From the NCBI RefSeq assembly GCF_023744375.2, contig NZ_CP146284.1, positions 1,550,001 through 1,614,000 on the forward strand: a stretch of DNA of 64,000 nt. The letters are read 5' to 3'. The notes beneath the pieces are model-generated. The model did not search any database, was not told the DNA's origin, and saw only the letters and a list, made by a program, of their open reading frames with translations. The stretch comes from Parabacteroides sp. AD58 (lineage in GTDB: Bacteria; Bacteroidota; Bacteroidia; Bacteroidales; Tannerellaceae). Within the stretch, counting starts at the first letter, position 1; each line of letters opens with the position of its first letter. This document shows positions 42,356 to 51,447 of this stretch, piece by piece. The translations under genes and the position numbers were made by a program.

Positions 42356-42450
42356 GTGTTATTTAGATTTGTTAGCGATAATGGAATATCTACGCAAATC
42401 TACAATAAAAATCCCAACAACGACATCATCCGACAGAAAAAATAAACAGC

Positions 42451-43443
42451 TTACTTCTTTTCAAAGCAGGCATCGAAAGCATGAGCCGATGGCTGGAAGT
42501 CGATTTGCTTGACAAATTCACAGGATTCGCGGGCTCCGTGTTCACGGTTCATGGCACTATCTTCCCATTCAACCGAAAGCGGACCTTGATAACCGATGGC
42601 ATTCAGCGCCCGGATAATCTCTTCGAAGTTGATGCAACCTCTACCCAAACTGCGGAAGTTCCAATAACGGCGCGGATCACCAAACGTCACATGCCCACCA
42701 AATACTCCCACCTGCTTCGGCGTATCACTCCAATAAACATCCTTCATATGGACATGGAAGATACGATCTGAGAAATGATAGATAAAATCAACATAATCTA
42801 CGCCCTGATAACCCAAGTGACTCGGATCGTAATTGAATCCAAAGGCCGGATGATTGCCCAAGGCTTCCAATGCTCGCTGAGCAGAAATAGTATCAAAGGC
42901 GATCTCTGTCGGATGGACTTCCAAGGCATATCGGATTCCTAATTTCTGATACTCATCCAGAATCGGCAAAAAGCGACGGGCAAACTCCTGGTAACCGTCT
43001 TCAATCATCTGTTCAGTAACGGGCGGGAACGAATATAAATAAGCCCAAATCGGACTACCGGTAAAACCTACAACCGTATTAACTCCCAACATTTTGGCGG
43101 CCTGTGCGGTCCGAATCAATTCCTCTGCTGCCCGCTGATGAATGCCTTCCGGATCACCGTCGCCCCAAATATAATCGGGCAAGATAGCCTGATGCCGGCT
43201 GTCTATTTTATCGCATACGGCCTGACCGATCAAATGTGTTGAAATTGCGTATAACTTTAAATCATATTTTGCCAACAAATCCAGGATTCCCTGATAATAC
43301 GCCGGATCAGTCTGACGGACATCCACATGATTGGGCAAACCCAACTCTACTCCGTCATAACCAAACTCCTTTGCCTTCTGACAAACGGTTTCAAGGGGAA
43401 GATCTCCCCACTGCAATGTATATAATGTAACTGGACGTGCCAT
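42451..43443 (-). CDS. Sugar phosphate isomerase/epimerase family protein (xylose isomerase-like TIM barrel)
   Basis: 330 residues, no signal peptide. Metal-binding TIM-barrel blocks are YDGVELGLPNHVD, YALEVHPTEIAFDT, GFNYDPSHLGYQGVD, IFHVHMKDVYWS and LSVEWEDSAMNREHG, giving the Glu-Asp-His-Glu set. The substrate is unknown. It is 32 bp after the Gfo/Idh oxidoreductase gene; such pairs act in the oxidation and rearrangement of sugars or inositols. Confidence 0.88.
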   Translation of the reverse strand: MARPVTLYTLQWGDLPLETVCQKAKEFGYDGVELGLPNHVDVRQTDPAYYQGILDLLAKYDLKLYAISTHLIGQAVCDKIDSRHQAILPDYIWGDGDPEGIHQRAAEELIRTAQAAKMLGVNTVVGFTGSPIWAYLYSFPPVTEQMIEDGYQEFARRFLPILDEYQKLGIRYALEVHPTEIAFDTISAQRALEALGNHPAFGFNYDPSHLGYQGVDYVDFIYHFSDRIFHVHMKDVYWSDTPKQVGVFGGHVTFGDPRRYWNFRSLGRGCINFEEIIRALNAIGYQGPLSVEWEDSAMNREHGARESCEFVKQIDFQPSAHAFDACFEKK

Positions 43444-43475
43444 AGTTGTTCCTCCTTTTTAATGATGAATCTGTA

Positions 43476-44630
43476 TTACTCAACCAATTTCAGCCATTTA
43501 GCATCTGTATTATTGGTCGATACGATGGTTTCGATAAAACGCATGCCGCGAACGCCTTCTTCGGCTGACGGGAAATCCAAGGCTTCCGGAGCTGGTTCCT
43601 TCCCTTCCAGCTTGGCCCGCAAAGCGGTTGCAAAATTCCGGTACAGATTAGCGAAAGCTTCCAGATAGCCTTCGGGATGACCGGCTGGCACACGACTGTT
43701 ATAAGCTGAGATACCAGATACATAACCATTGTTTGTCCGGACAATTTCCGCCGGACGATCCGGCCACCGGAGAATCAAGGTATTGGGTTCTTCCTGGCGC
43801 CATTCCAAACCGCCCTTCTCACCAAAGACACGGATCTTCAAACTATTCTCGCAACCGACAGCAATCTGACTGGCCATCAAGACGCCCCTGGCGCCCCCTT
43901 CATAACGGATTAAGGCTGCTCCGTCATCATCCAGCAGACGATCGGGTACGAAAGTCTGTAATTCTCCACAAATCTCTGTTGCCTTCAGCCCGGTAATATA
44001 TTCAGCCAGATTAAAGGCATGCGTACCAATGTCGCCCATACAGCCGGCTTTTCCCGAACGGTTCGGATCGACACGCCAGGCAGCCTGCTTATTGGTGGCC
44101 GCACAATCATTATATAACCAGCCCTGCGGATATTCAACATAAATCCGACGCACCTTACCCAAGTCGCCATTCAATACACGGTGACGGGCTTCCTTCACCA
44201 TCGGATATCCGGTATAAGTATGAGTCAGAAGAAAGAGTTTACCGGTTTCCTTCACCTTAGCAGCAAGCTGTTTGGCTTCTTCCAGCGAGAAAGTCATCGG
44301 CTTGTCGAGAGCTACATGAAAACCTTTATCCAAAGCCATCATGGCTGGTGCAAAATGTACATGATTAGGGGTTACTATGGAGACGAAATCCATCCGTTCT
44401 CCTTCAGGCAATAATGCTTCTTTTTCCAACATTTCCTCCCAAGAAGCATATACCCGTTCAGGAGGCAGGAACAACGATTCTCCCGTCGCACGTGATTTTT
44501 CTGGTTTAGAACTAAAGCAACCGCAGACCAATTCGATCTGACCATCCAGATTAGCTGCGATCCGATGTACGGCTCCGATGAAGGAACCCGGGCCACCGCC
44601 AATCATTCCCATTCTGATTTTTCTATTCAT
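43476..44630 (-). CDS. Gfo/Idh/MocA family oxidoreductase
   Basis: 384 residues. The N-terminal Rossmann fold has RMGMIGGGPGSFIGAVHR at the start and VSIVTPNHVHFAPAMMAL; the EKP-like motif is VALDKPMTFSLEEA (Lys). The C-terminal domain has GCMGDIGTHAFNLAEYITG with the conserved Asp-Ile-Gly-x-His. NAD(P)-dependent oxidation of a sugar or cyclitol. First gene of the oxidoreductase - isomerase - fucosidase operon. Confidence 0.9.
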   Translation of the reverse strand: MNRKIRMGMIGGGPGSFIGAVHRIAANLDGQIELVCGCFSSKPEKSRATGESLFLPPERVYASWEEMLEKEALLPEGERMDFVSIVTPNHVHFAPAMMALDKGFHVALDKPMTFSLEEAKQLAAKVKETGKLFLLTHTYTGYPMVKEARHRVLNGDLGKVRRIYVEYPQGWLYNDCAATNKQAAWRVDPNRSGKAGCMGDIGTHAFNLAEYITGLKATEICGELQTFVPDRLLDDDGAALIRYEGGARGVLMASQIAVGCENSLKIRVFGEKGGLEWRQEEPNTLILRWPDRPAEIVRTNNGYVSGISAYNSRVPAGHPEGYLEAFANLYRNFATALRAKLEGKEPAPEALDFPSAEEGVRGMRFIETIVSTNNTDAKWLKLVE

Positions 44631-44825
44631 GGTAGTATTACGATTATTGATTAAATCTTCCCGTTAAAGATACAATATATTTCTGTGAAGCCTGCTCCTT
44701 TAGCAAAAATTAAGGATGAATATCAGATTACCCCTGTACAAGAACAAATTAAACTAGAGTCAACCCCTTTTATTTATAAAGAGATTTTAAGTCAACCAAA
44801 TTCGTTAAATGACAATTTTTTTTAT

Positions 44826-44911
44826 CGTTTCACCCTTGTGGAACGATCATTTCACAGCTGTGGTACGATCGTTCCACAAAGGTGAAACGATCGTACCACC
44901 CAGGTGAAACG
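44826..44911. repeat. Compound inverted repeat with alternative pairings
   Basis: The 23-base arm at 44826-44848 (CGTTTCACCCTTGTGGAACG...) pairs with 44867-44889 with one mismatch. GTGGTACGATCG (44860-44871) also pairs perfectly with CGATCGTACCAC (44888-44899). The two pairings interleave and share bases. The word GGTGAAACG occurs twice and ACGATC four times. Confidence 0.7.
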
Positions 44912-44961
44912 GTATAAATGTAACAAGAAAAAGGCTTAACTTTATCATATATGGGAAAAAC

Positions 44962-44998
44962 AAAAAAACGACCTGCATCTGATTGATACAAGTCGTTT
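44962..44998 (-). terminator. Terminator of ftsK
   Basis: AAACGAC and GTCGTTT arms with an interrupted inner stem, then T residues on the minus strand. Confidence 0.65.
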
Positions 44999-45055
44999 CT
45001 TCTAAAAGATACTTTGAAAATTATATTTCAAGGGAAGATCCCGATGAAAAGATTC

Positions 45056-47530
45056 TTATTTTAAACTGTTCAGTAATTGTTCAAGTGTATATTCATCTGG
45101 AATTAATACCTGGCGCGCCTTACTTCCTTCTGACGGACCAACAATTCCGGCAGCTTCCAGTTGGTCCATCAACCGTCCGGCCCGGTTATATCCGATGGCA
45201 AACTTCCGCTGGATCAGAGAAGTTGAACCTTGCTGCTGAATCACAATCAGCCGGGCAGCTTCGTTAAAGAACGGATCTCGCTCAGAAAGATCTACAACAC
45301 CACCCAAGGTCTTGTCGGCATCATTCTCGGCCACATATTCCGGCAACAGATAGGCTGTCGGATAGGCAACTTGCTCACTGATATAGTTAACGATATTCTC
45401 GACTTCGGGTGTATCTACAAAAGCACACTGGACGCGAATCGTATCACTACCGGCTACAGAGATCAACATATCACCCCGACCGATCAGACGGTTAGCACCC
45501 GGAGCGTCTAATATGGTACGAGAGTCGATCATAGATGCTACCTTAAAGGCGATACGGCTTGGGAAGTTACCTTTGATTGTTCCTGTAATCACTTTCGTAT
45601 CCGGTCGCTGCGTTGCCAGAATCATGTGAATACCTACGGCACGAGCCTTAGCCGCGATGCGCGAAATAGGCAACTCGATCTCACGGCCCGAAGTGGCAAT
45701 CAAATCGGCGAACTCATCCACGACAGCAACAATATACGGCAAGAAGCGGTGACCTTTCTCTGGATTCAACTGACGGCTGATAAACTTCGTATTGTATTCC
45801 TTGATGTTTCTGACATTGGCCAGTACCAACAGTTTATAACGGTTCTCCATTTCGACTACCAGCGAATTCAGTGTTGCGACAGCATCTGCCGGTTCCGTAA
45901 CGATCGGATGGTCCGTATTCGGCAGTTTCGCCAAGTAATGCCGTTCGATCTTCGAATAAATGCTGAACTCAACCATCTTCGGATCGACCATCACAAACTT
46001 CAGTTCTGCCGGATGCTTCTTATATAACAGAGAAGTGATGATGGCATTCAGACCAACAGACTTACCTTGTCCGGTCGCTCCTGCCACCAGTAAGTGCGGA
46101 GTCTTGCAGAGATCGAACATATACACCTCGTTGGTAATGGTCTTTCCCATAGCCACCGGTAATTCATATTTACATTCCTGGAACTTCTTCGAGGCGATAA
46201 CTGACTGCATCGACACCGTCTGCGGATTCTTGTTCGGCACTTCAATACCGATTGTTCCCTTACCCGGAATCGGAGCAATAATACGGATGTTCAACGCTGC
46301 CAGTTTCAACGCGATATCATCTTCCAGTGTTTTGATCTTGGCGATACGGATTCCGGCTTCCGGAATAATCTCATACAAAGTGACCGTTGGTCCGACAGTA
46401 GCCTTGATGGAAGCGATCTTGATGTTGAATTCCTCCAAAGCCTGCTTGATCTGCAGCTGGTTTTCATTCAGGTCGTCCATACTTACTTCATGTACACCCG
46501 TATCATGCGGATCAAGCAAATCCAAGGTTGGGAACACGTACTTCGACAAATCCAGACGAGGATCATAATCACCCAAAGCTTTTCCCGAATAATCCGCATC
46601 ATCATCCGGAGCGACTTCTACCGAAAATTCAGGATCATCCGAATGCAACACCTGCACAGGAGTTTCCTTTTCCTGCTCGGGTTCAGCTTCCTCCACCGGA
46701 GATGTTTCTTCTTCCGGTTCTACCCATTCAGGAGAAGCCTGCTGTTCTGCCTTTTCAATCTCCTTTTCTGTATCGAACACATATTCAGGAGAAGGTTCTT
46801 CGGCTACTGGCTGAGAATCAGGAACCACTTCTTCCTGAGGCTTTTCCTCTTGAACAACTTCAGGAGTTACCTTCTTTTTCCTCCGCCATTGAATCCTACC
46901 TAACCAGCTGAACGAAAGAACCCGCTGTAAAAACGGAATGGTTTTAGAGCTTGAAAAGACGGCTATAATCAGGAAAATCCCTAACAGCAACAAGAAAGTG
47001 CCGGGAATCCCGATATTATTCTTTAATATTTCAGTCACATAATACCCCTGTTGACCGCCTAAATAAATAAAGGTATCTTCATATCCGCTAATAAAGAAGA
47101 AAGCAAAAAACCATGAGCCCCAGATCAGAGTAGTCAGGCAGAAGATGAATCGCTTAAATAAAGAAATCCGTCTGATGTTCATCAGCTTGGCTCCTACCGA
47201 ACCTAAAAAGAACAAAATCATAAACGACGAAATTCCAAACCAACGGTTCATCAGTAAATCAGCCAGGAAAGCACCTCTGACGCCCGTCCAGTTCTCGACC
47301 GATCCCTGATTAGTAAGCAGATCCGTTACCGGGACATTTTCAATCTTACTCTGGTCGGCCGCTCCCGTAAAGAAGAAAGACACCAGTGCCAATCCAATAT
47401 AAATCGTAACAATCGAACAGACCAGTCCCGTAATAAATCGAGTCCGTTCGTTCGTAAAAAAGCTTCTGAATAATGCCCAGAAACCAGGCTTCCCATTATC
47501 CCCCTTTTTATTTATAGTTTTCTTTGCCAT
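45056..47530 (-). CDS. ftsK: DNA translocase FtsK/SpoIIIE
   Basis: 824 residues. Four membrane helices in the first 190 residues anchor it at the septum. A Pro/Glu-rich linker (about 205-320) follows, much shorter than in E. coli. The motor has Walker A VAGATGQGKSVGLN, Walker B IVAVVDEFADL and LATQRPDTKVITG. The C-terminal gamma winged helix (QRKFAIGYNRAGRLMDQLEA) recognises orienting KOPS-like sites. It pumps terminal chromosome DNA during division and activates XerCD at dif. Confidence 0.95.
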   Translation of the reverse strand: MAKKTINKKGDNGKPGFWALFRSFFTNERTRFITGLVCSIVTIYIGLALVSFFFTGAADQSKIENVPVTDLLTNQGSVENWTGVRGAFLADLLMNRWFGISSFMILFFLGSVGAKLMNIRRISLFKRFIFCLTTLIWGSWFFAFFFISGYEDTFIYLGGQQGYYVTEILKNNIGIPGTFLLLLGIFLIIAVFSSSKTIPFLQRVLSFSWLGRIQWRRKKKVTPEVVQEEKPQEEVVPDSQPVAEEPSPEYVFDTEKEIEKAEQQASPEWVEPEEETSPVEEAEPEQEKETPVQVLHSDDPEFSVEVAPDDDADYSGKALGDYDPRLDLSKYVFPTLDLLDPHDTGVHEVSMDDLNENQLQIKQALEEFNIKIASIKATVGPTVTLYEIIPEAGIRIAKIKTLEDDIALKLAALNIRIIAPIPGKGTIGIEVPNKNPQTVSMQSVIASKKFQECKYELPVAMGKTITNEVYMFDLCKTPHLLVAGATGQGKSVGLNAIITSLLYKKHPAELKFVMVDPKMVEFSIYSKIERHYLAKLPNTDHPIVTEPADAVATLNSLVVEMENRYKLLVLANVRNIKEYNTKFISRQLNPEKGHRFLPYIVAVVDEFADLIATSGREIELPISRIAAKARAVGIHMILATQRPDTKVITGTIKGNFPSRIAFKVASMIDSRTILDAPGANRLIGRGDMLISVAGSDTIRVQCAFVDTPEVENIVNYISEQVAYPTAYLLPEYVAENDADKTLGGVVDLSERDPFFNEAARLIVIQQQGSTSLIQRKFAIGYNRAGRLMDQLEAAGIVGPSEGSKARQVLIPDEYTLEQLLNSLK

Positions 47531-47555
47531 ATCTGATTTTTCGATTTTCGTTTTG

Positions 47556-47563
47556 CAAACTTA
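47556..47563 (-). promoter_or_regulatory. Promoter -7 box of ftsK
   Basis: TAAGTTTG on the minus strand, 26 bp before the start codon. Confidence 0.5.
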
Positions 47564-47622
47564 CGTAAAATATCCTTATTAATTAATGTATCGGCAATTT
47601 TTTAAGAAACAAATAATATTAC

Positions 47623-47630
47623 TAACTTTG
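47623..47630 (+). promoter_or_regulatory. Promoter -7 box of the DUF5063-exonuclease-methyltransferase operon
   Basis: TAACTTTG followed by CC, 90 bp before the chosen ATG. Confidence 0.55.
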
Positions 47631-47719
47631 CCATTCGAAAATGTAGATTCAATTTTATCCAATTAAGTTGTCATTTTATTTTCGAAATCATTAAATATTA
47701 ATCATGATATTCTGTGGTG

Positions 47720-48265
47720 ATGAAAAAAGAGAACAATCCTGTATATGACCGGAACACGCTGGAATTCGTAACGGTGGCCCTCGAATACTGTACATTCGCT
47801 GAAAGTGCCAACCGTTCTGAACGCATAGATTTCGTTGATAAGGCAACGAAAATCCTGCCCTTGCTCTATCTGAAAGCCGCTCTGCTGCCCGCAGTCGAAC
47901 CGGATGAACTGTTTGAGCCGGAACTAAGTGTGACCGAAGAAATGTACGAATCGGTCCGGTCAGGCATTGCTGCTTTACTGGAAGACAAAGACTCTTATCT
48001 GGATACATTTCATCCGGATATGGCTTATAGTGAAACACCTATCATCGCGTTCATTTCTGAAAATCTGGCAGACGTATATCAGGATGTTGGTAATTTTGTG
48101 TCTCTGTTTCGACAAGGCAATGAGTTCGTGATGCGCGAAGCCATCGGATTGTGTTATCATAACTTCTGTGAGTATTGGGGACAGCCGTTGCTGAATGCAT
48201 TAAAAGCCTTGCATCACTTGCGCTATGCAGATGAAAGTTTGAACGAAGTAAAAGAAAACGAATGA
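47720..48265 (+). CDS. DUF5063 domain-containing protein
   Basis: 181 residues from the ATG opening MKKENNPVYDRNTLEFVTVA; two GTG codons just before it are also in frame. All-helical, acidic. Blocks FVDKATKILPLLYLKAALLP and EAIGLCYHNFCEYWGQPLLN identify DUF5063, which in Bacteroidales sits before a DEDD exonuclease gene. Function unknown. Its stop overlaps the next start (ATGA). Confidence 0.85.
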   Translation: MKKENNPVYDRNTLEFVTVALEYCTFAESANRSERIDFVDKATKILPLLYLKAALLPAVEPDELFEPELSVTEEMYESVRSGIAALLEDKDSYLDTFHPDMAYSETPIIAFISENLADVYQDVGNFVSLFRQGNEFVMREAIGLCYHNFCEYWGQPLLNALKALHHLRYADESLNEVKENE

Positions 48266-48846
48266 TTGAAAAGTATGTAAATATAATCAGCAAAGAGGAA
48301 ATTTCCTTGTTGCCCCTCGAAGAATTCAAAGGCAGAATCATTACACTGCTTACTGAAAAAGAGGCCGACAAGGCAGTGGCCTATTTGTCTAAATATCCTA
48401 TGATAGGCTTTGATACGGAAACGCGCCCCAGTTTCAAGAAAGGACAGCGCTATAAGGTTTCGCTGATACAATTATCGACCGACGACACCTGCTTTTTGTT
48501 CCGATTGAACTATATGGGATTTCCGGGATCACTGGAACATCTTTTAGGCAACGCCAATATCTTAAAAGTAGGTCTGTCTCTTCAGGATGATTTCGGAGCC
48601 ATGCGCAAACGAATCGAAATAGAGCCACAGAACTTTCTGGATCTGCAGGCCTATGTCAAGCAATTTGGTATTGAAGAGGCCAGCTTGCAGAAGATCTATG
48701 CCATCCTCTTTCAGAAGAAAATATCCAAAGGGCAACGCTTGTCTAACTGGGAAGCGGATGTATTAACCTCATCCCAGCAAAAATACGCAGCATTAGATGC
48801 CTGGGCTTGCCTCCAAATTTATAAACAACTGAATAATCTGTCATAA
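48262..48846 (+). CDS. 3'-5' exonuclease, DEDD family (RNase D-like)
   Basis: 194 residues, single exonuclease domain without HRDC. Exo I is MIGFDTETRPSF (Asp and Glu), Exo II is LKVGLSLQDDFGAM (Asp), and Exo III is QKYAALDAWACLQIY (Tyr and Asp, hence the DEDDy type). It may trim RNA or DNA 3' ends; the substrate cannot be told from sequence. Overlaps the DUF5063 gene by 4 bp and abuts the methyltransferase gene directly. Confidence 0.9.
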   Translation: MIEKYVNIISKEEISLLPLEEFKGRIITLLTEKEADKAVAYLSKYPMIGFDTETRPSFKKGQRYKVSLIQLSTDDTCFLFRLNYMGFPGSLEHLLGNANILKVGLSLQDDFGAMRKRIEIEPQNFLDLQAYVKQFGIEEASLQKIYAILFQKKISKGQRLSNWEADVLTSSQQKYAALDAWACLQIYKQLNNLS

Positions 48847-50031
48847 ATGAGTTACTGTAAAGTATTTCTGAAACCCAAAAAGGAAGAATCTTTGTTACGT
48901 TTCCATCCCTGGGTATTTTCCGGAGCCATTCAACGTATCGAAGGACAACCGGAAGAAGGTGATCTGGTGGAAGTATATGGTGCCAACCAGCAGTTCCTGG
49001 CAATCGGGCACTATCAGATAGGAAGTATCGCCGTCCGGGTGCTTTCTTTCACACAAAGAGAAATTGATCATGCATTCTGGGTAGAGAGAATCCGTTCCGC
49101 CTACCAGTTACGCTGTATCTTGGGGTTAGCCAATACTCCCAACAATAATACATACCGTCTGATTCACGGCGAAGGAGACAGTTTACCCGGCCTCGTTATT
49201 GATATGTACGCACATACAGCCGTTATGCAGGCACATTCTGTAGGTATGCACAAATTCCGCTTTGAAATAGCTGAAGCACTGAAGGAAGTCGTTGGCGACA
49301 CTTTACAGAATATCTATTACAAATCGGAAACGACATTACCCTATAAAGCTGATCTCGACAGCGAAAAAGGTTACATCTATGGTCATGATGTAGAAGACAT
49401 CGCCTTAGAAAATGGACTGAAATTCTGTGTCGATTGGCAAAAAGGACAAAAGACCGGTTTCTTTGTCGATCAACGGGAAAACCGTTCTCTGCTGGAACAT
49501 TATTCAAAAGGCCGCTCTGTCTTGAATATGTTCTGTTATACCGGAGGATTTTCATTCTACGCCATGCGAGGCGGAGCCAAACTGGTACATTCGGTTGACA
49601 GCTCGGCCAAGGCCATTTCTTTAACGAATAAGAACGTTGAGCTGAACTTCCCGGGAGATCCGCGGCATCAGGCATTTGCCGAAGACGCGTTCAAATACCT
49701 GGAACGGATGGGAAATAACTATGATCTGATCATTCTGGATCCACCTGCTTTCGCCAAGCACAAGAATGTTTTGCGCAATGCCTTGCAAGGTTACCGCAAA
49801 CTGAATGCCATCGCATTCGAAAAAATCCAGCCGGGAGGAATCTTGTTCACCTTCTCCTGTTCACAAGTAGTCAGCAAAGAGAACTTCAGACTGGCTGTTT
49901 TCAGTGCCGCAGCACAATCAGGAAGAAACGTACGTATCCTGCATCAGCTTACACAACCGGCAGATCATCCGGTCAACATTTACCATCCTGAAGGAGAATA
50001 CCTGAAAGGACTGGTTCTTTATGTCGAATAA
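48847..50031 (+). CDS. Class I SAM-dependent rRNA methyltransferase, RlmI-like
   Basis: 394 residues. The N-terminal PUA domain (about 1-75: FHPWVFSGAIQRIEGQPEEG) is followed by a linker strand domain and the Rossmann methyltransferase: VLNMFCYTGGFSFYAMRGGA (motif I), VDSSAKAISL, LIILDPPAFAKHKN (motif IV) and FTFSCSQVVS (the conserved Ser-Cys). The layout matches RlmI, which makes m5C in 23S rRNA, but other RlmI-family targets are possible. The ATG follows the exonuclease stop without a gap. Confidence 0.88.
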   Translation: MSYCKVFLKPKKEESLLRFHPWVFSGAIQRIEGQPEEGDLVEVYGANQQFLAIGHYQIGSIAVRVLSFTQREIDHAFWVERIRSAYQLRCILGLANTPNNNTYRLIHGEGDSLPGLVIDMYAHTAVMQAHSVGMHKFRFEIAEALKEVVGDTLQNIYYKSETTLPYKADLDSEKGYIYGHDVEDIALENGLKFCVDWQKGQKTGFFVDQRENRSLLEHYSKGRSVLNMFCYTGGFSFYAMRGGAKLVHSVDSSAKAISLTNKNVELNFPGDPRHQAFAEDAFKYLERMGNNYDLIILDPPAFAKHKNVLRNALQGYRKLNAIAFEKIQPGGILFTFSCSQVVSKENFRLAVFSAAAQSGRNVRILHQLTQPADHPVNIYHPEGEYLKGLVLYVE

Positions 50032-50066
50032 TTTTGATCAATATAATTTAATTCAATCTATTTAAA

Positions 50067-51068
50067 ATGGAAAGCCTGATTGATGAAGAGATGCTGAAAC
50101 AAAAGGTACAAAAATACATTGTATCCATCTCTTGTTTGATTCTGATAGGCAAATTCATTGCCTATTACCTGACTCATTCGGTAGGTGTGCTGACCGATGC
50201 TATGGAAAGTATTGTGAATGTAGCAGCCGGTTTTCTCAGCTTATACAGCTTGCATTTCAGCGGACGCCCGAAAGATGAACGTCATCCTTTCGGACACGGA
50301 AAAATAGAATTGATATCAGCTTCAGTAGAAGGTATCTTAATCAGTATTGCTGGTGGTATGATTATCTACGAAGGCATCAAGCGCTTGTTCTCGCCGGTTG
50401 AAGTCCAACATTTGGATATAGGTATCTATATTGTAGCCTTTTCAGGACTACTCAATTATTTAATGGGATGGTATAGCATCCGCATCGGGAAACGCTATGA
50501 CTCCATTGCCTTGGTTGCCGGAGGAAAGCATCTGCAATCCGACACCTATTCAACGATTGGACTGGTGGCAGGTCTGCTCGTGCTTTACTTCACTAAAATT
50601 GTATGGATCGATAGCTTGTTAGCTTTATTATTCGGAGGTATCATTGCCGGCACCGGAATATCCATCTTACGCAAGACTATTGCCAATCTGCTTGATGCAG
50701 CCGACGAACAATTGCTGAATGATCTGGTTCAGACGTTGAATGAAAAACGCCCGCCAGAATGGATAGACATCCACAATACACGAATCATCAAGTCGGGAAG
50801 CTACTTGTATATTGATTGTGATTTAACTATTCCTTGGTATTATACCATCGAAGAAGGTCACCGCGAAGCTGACAAATTACAGAACCTTCTGCGGGATAAA
50901 TATGCCAATAAAGTTCAGCTGACCATCCATTTGGACCCTTGTAATATCTTCGATAAACAGAAATGTAGCAATTGCGCGTTAAAGCAATGTAAATATCGCC
51001 GGGAAGCATTCCAGCAACAAGAAAATATCAGCTTAGCCAGCTTCACCGGAGCAGGCGGAGAAGTTTGA
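50067..51068 (+). CDS. Cation diffusion facilitator family transporter
   Basis: 333 residues with six membrane helices. The metal-site helix 2 shows VGVLTDAMESIVNVAAG (D...E variant of HxxxD) and helix 5 shows KHLQSDTYSTIG (HxxxD). The cytosolic domain has WIDIHNTRIIKSGSYLYIDC and VQLTIHLDP. An extra Cys cluster ends the protein: CNIFDKQKCSNCALKQCKYR. The Asp at the helix 2 site suggests Fe, Mn or Co/Zn export rather than Zn alone. It is probably transcribed with the methyltransferase gene 35 bp upstream. Confidence 0.88.
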   Translation: MESLIDEEMLKQKVQKYIVSISCLILIGKFIAYYLTHSVGVLTDAMESIVNVAAGFLSLYSLHFSGRPKDERHPFGHGKIELISASVEGILISIAGGMIIYEGIKRLFSPVEVQHLDIGIYIVAFSGLLNYLMGWYSIRIGKRYDSIALVAGGKHLQSDTYSTIGLVAGLLVLYFTKIVWIDSLLALLFGGIIAGTGISILRKTIANLLDAADEQLLNDLVQTLNEKRPPEWIDIHNTRIIKSGSYLYIDCDLTIPWYYTIEEGHREADKLQNLLRDKYANKVQLTIHLDPCNIFDKQKCSNCALKQCKYRREAFQQQENISLASFTGAGGEV

Positions 51069-51075
51069 TTAAAAT

Positions 51076-51139
51076 AAACGAGAATTAAAAACGGAACAAG
51101 CGAGGATCAGGATCGATTCTCGCTTGTTCCGTTTTTAAA
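51076..51139. repeat. Dispersed hairpin family, copy 3; likely bidirectional terminator
   Basis: 20-bp perfect stem at 51085-51104 with 51119-51138. The left flank AAACGAGAATTAAAAACGG carries the family core. Lies between the rightward CDF gene and the leftward tRNA. Confidence 0.75.
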
Positions 51140-51162
51140 CCTTAACAACTTTTCTTCTGGAT

Positions 51163-51200
51163 ACAAAAAAAGAGAACCCTATTTTACTTAGATTCTCTTT
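51163..51200 (-). terminator. Terminator of tRNA-fMet
   Basis: AAAGAGAACC / GATTCTCTTT stem with a 12-nt loop, then T residues on the minus strand. Confidence 0.75.
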
Positions 51201-51213
51201 ACATTCCTTTTTG

Positions 51214-51285
<72 letters not shown>

Positions 51286-51320
51286 ATCAAGTATAATCAT
51301 TATTATGATCATTTCGGGTG

Positions 51321-51351
51321 CAAAGGTAAGACTATTTTTACAAAGAACAAA
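51321..51351 (-). promoter_or_regulatory. Promoter of tRNA-fMet
   Basis: On the minus strand TTTG (51351-51348) and TACCTTTG (51328-51321) are 19 bp apart, the standard spacing. Confidence 0.8.
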
Positions 51352-51401
51352 TTTTTCGCAAGTTTTTTTTATTCTACTTGTAACATATAATTCTTTTTGA
51401 G

Positions 51402-51409
51402 TACTTTTG
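51402..51409 (+). promoter_or_regulatory. Promoter -7 box of the TetR-KASIII-FabG group
   Basis: TACTTTTG followed by CGC, 38 bp before the start codon. Confidence 0.6.
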
Positions 51410-51447
51410 CGCACAAAAATATTTAAATTGTGCAATACGTTATGCCG

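Larger units (their letters stand above)
44631..45055. other. Intergenic region with compound palindrome and ftsK terminator
   Basis: No gene is supported; a rightward 66-codon frame at 44685 lacks any family or promoter. The notable contents are the compound inverted repeat at 44826-44911 and the terminator at 44962-44998. Confidence 0.6.

Noticed and set aside
44685..44885. Rightward 66-codon frame upstream of the palindrome
   Set aside because: It runs into the inverted repeat and has no family, promoter or suitable ribosome-binding context.
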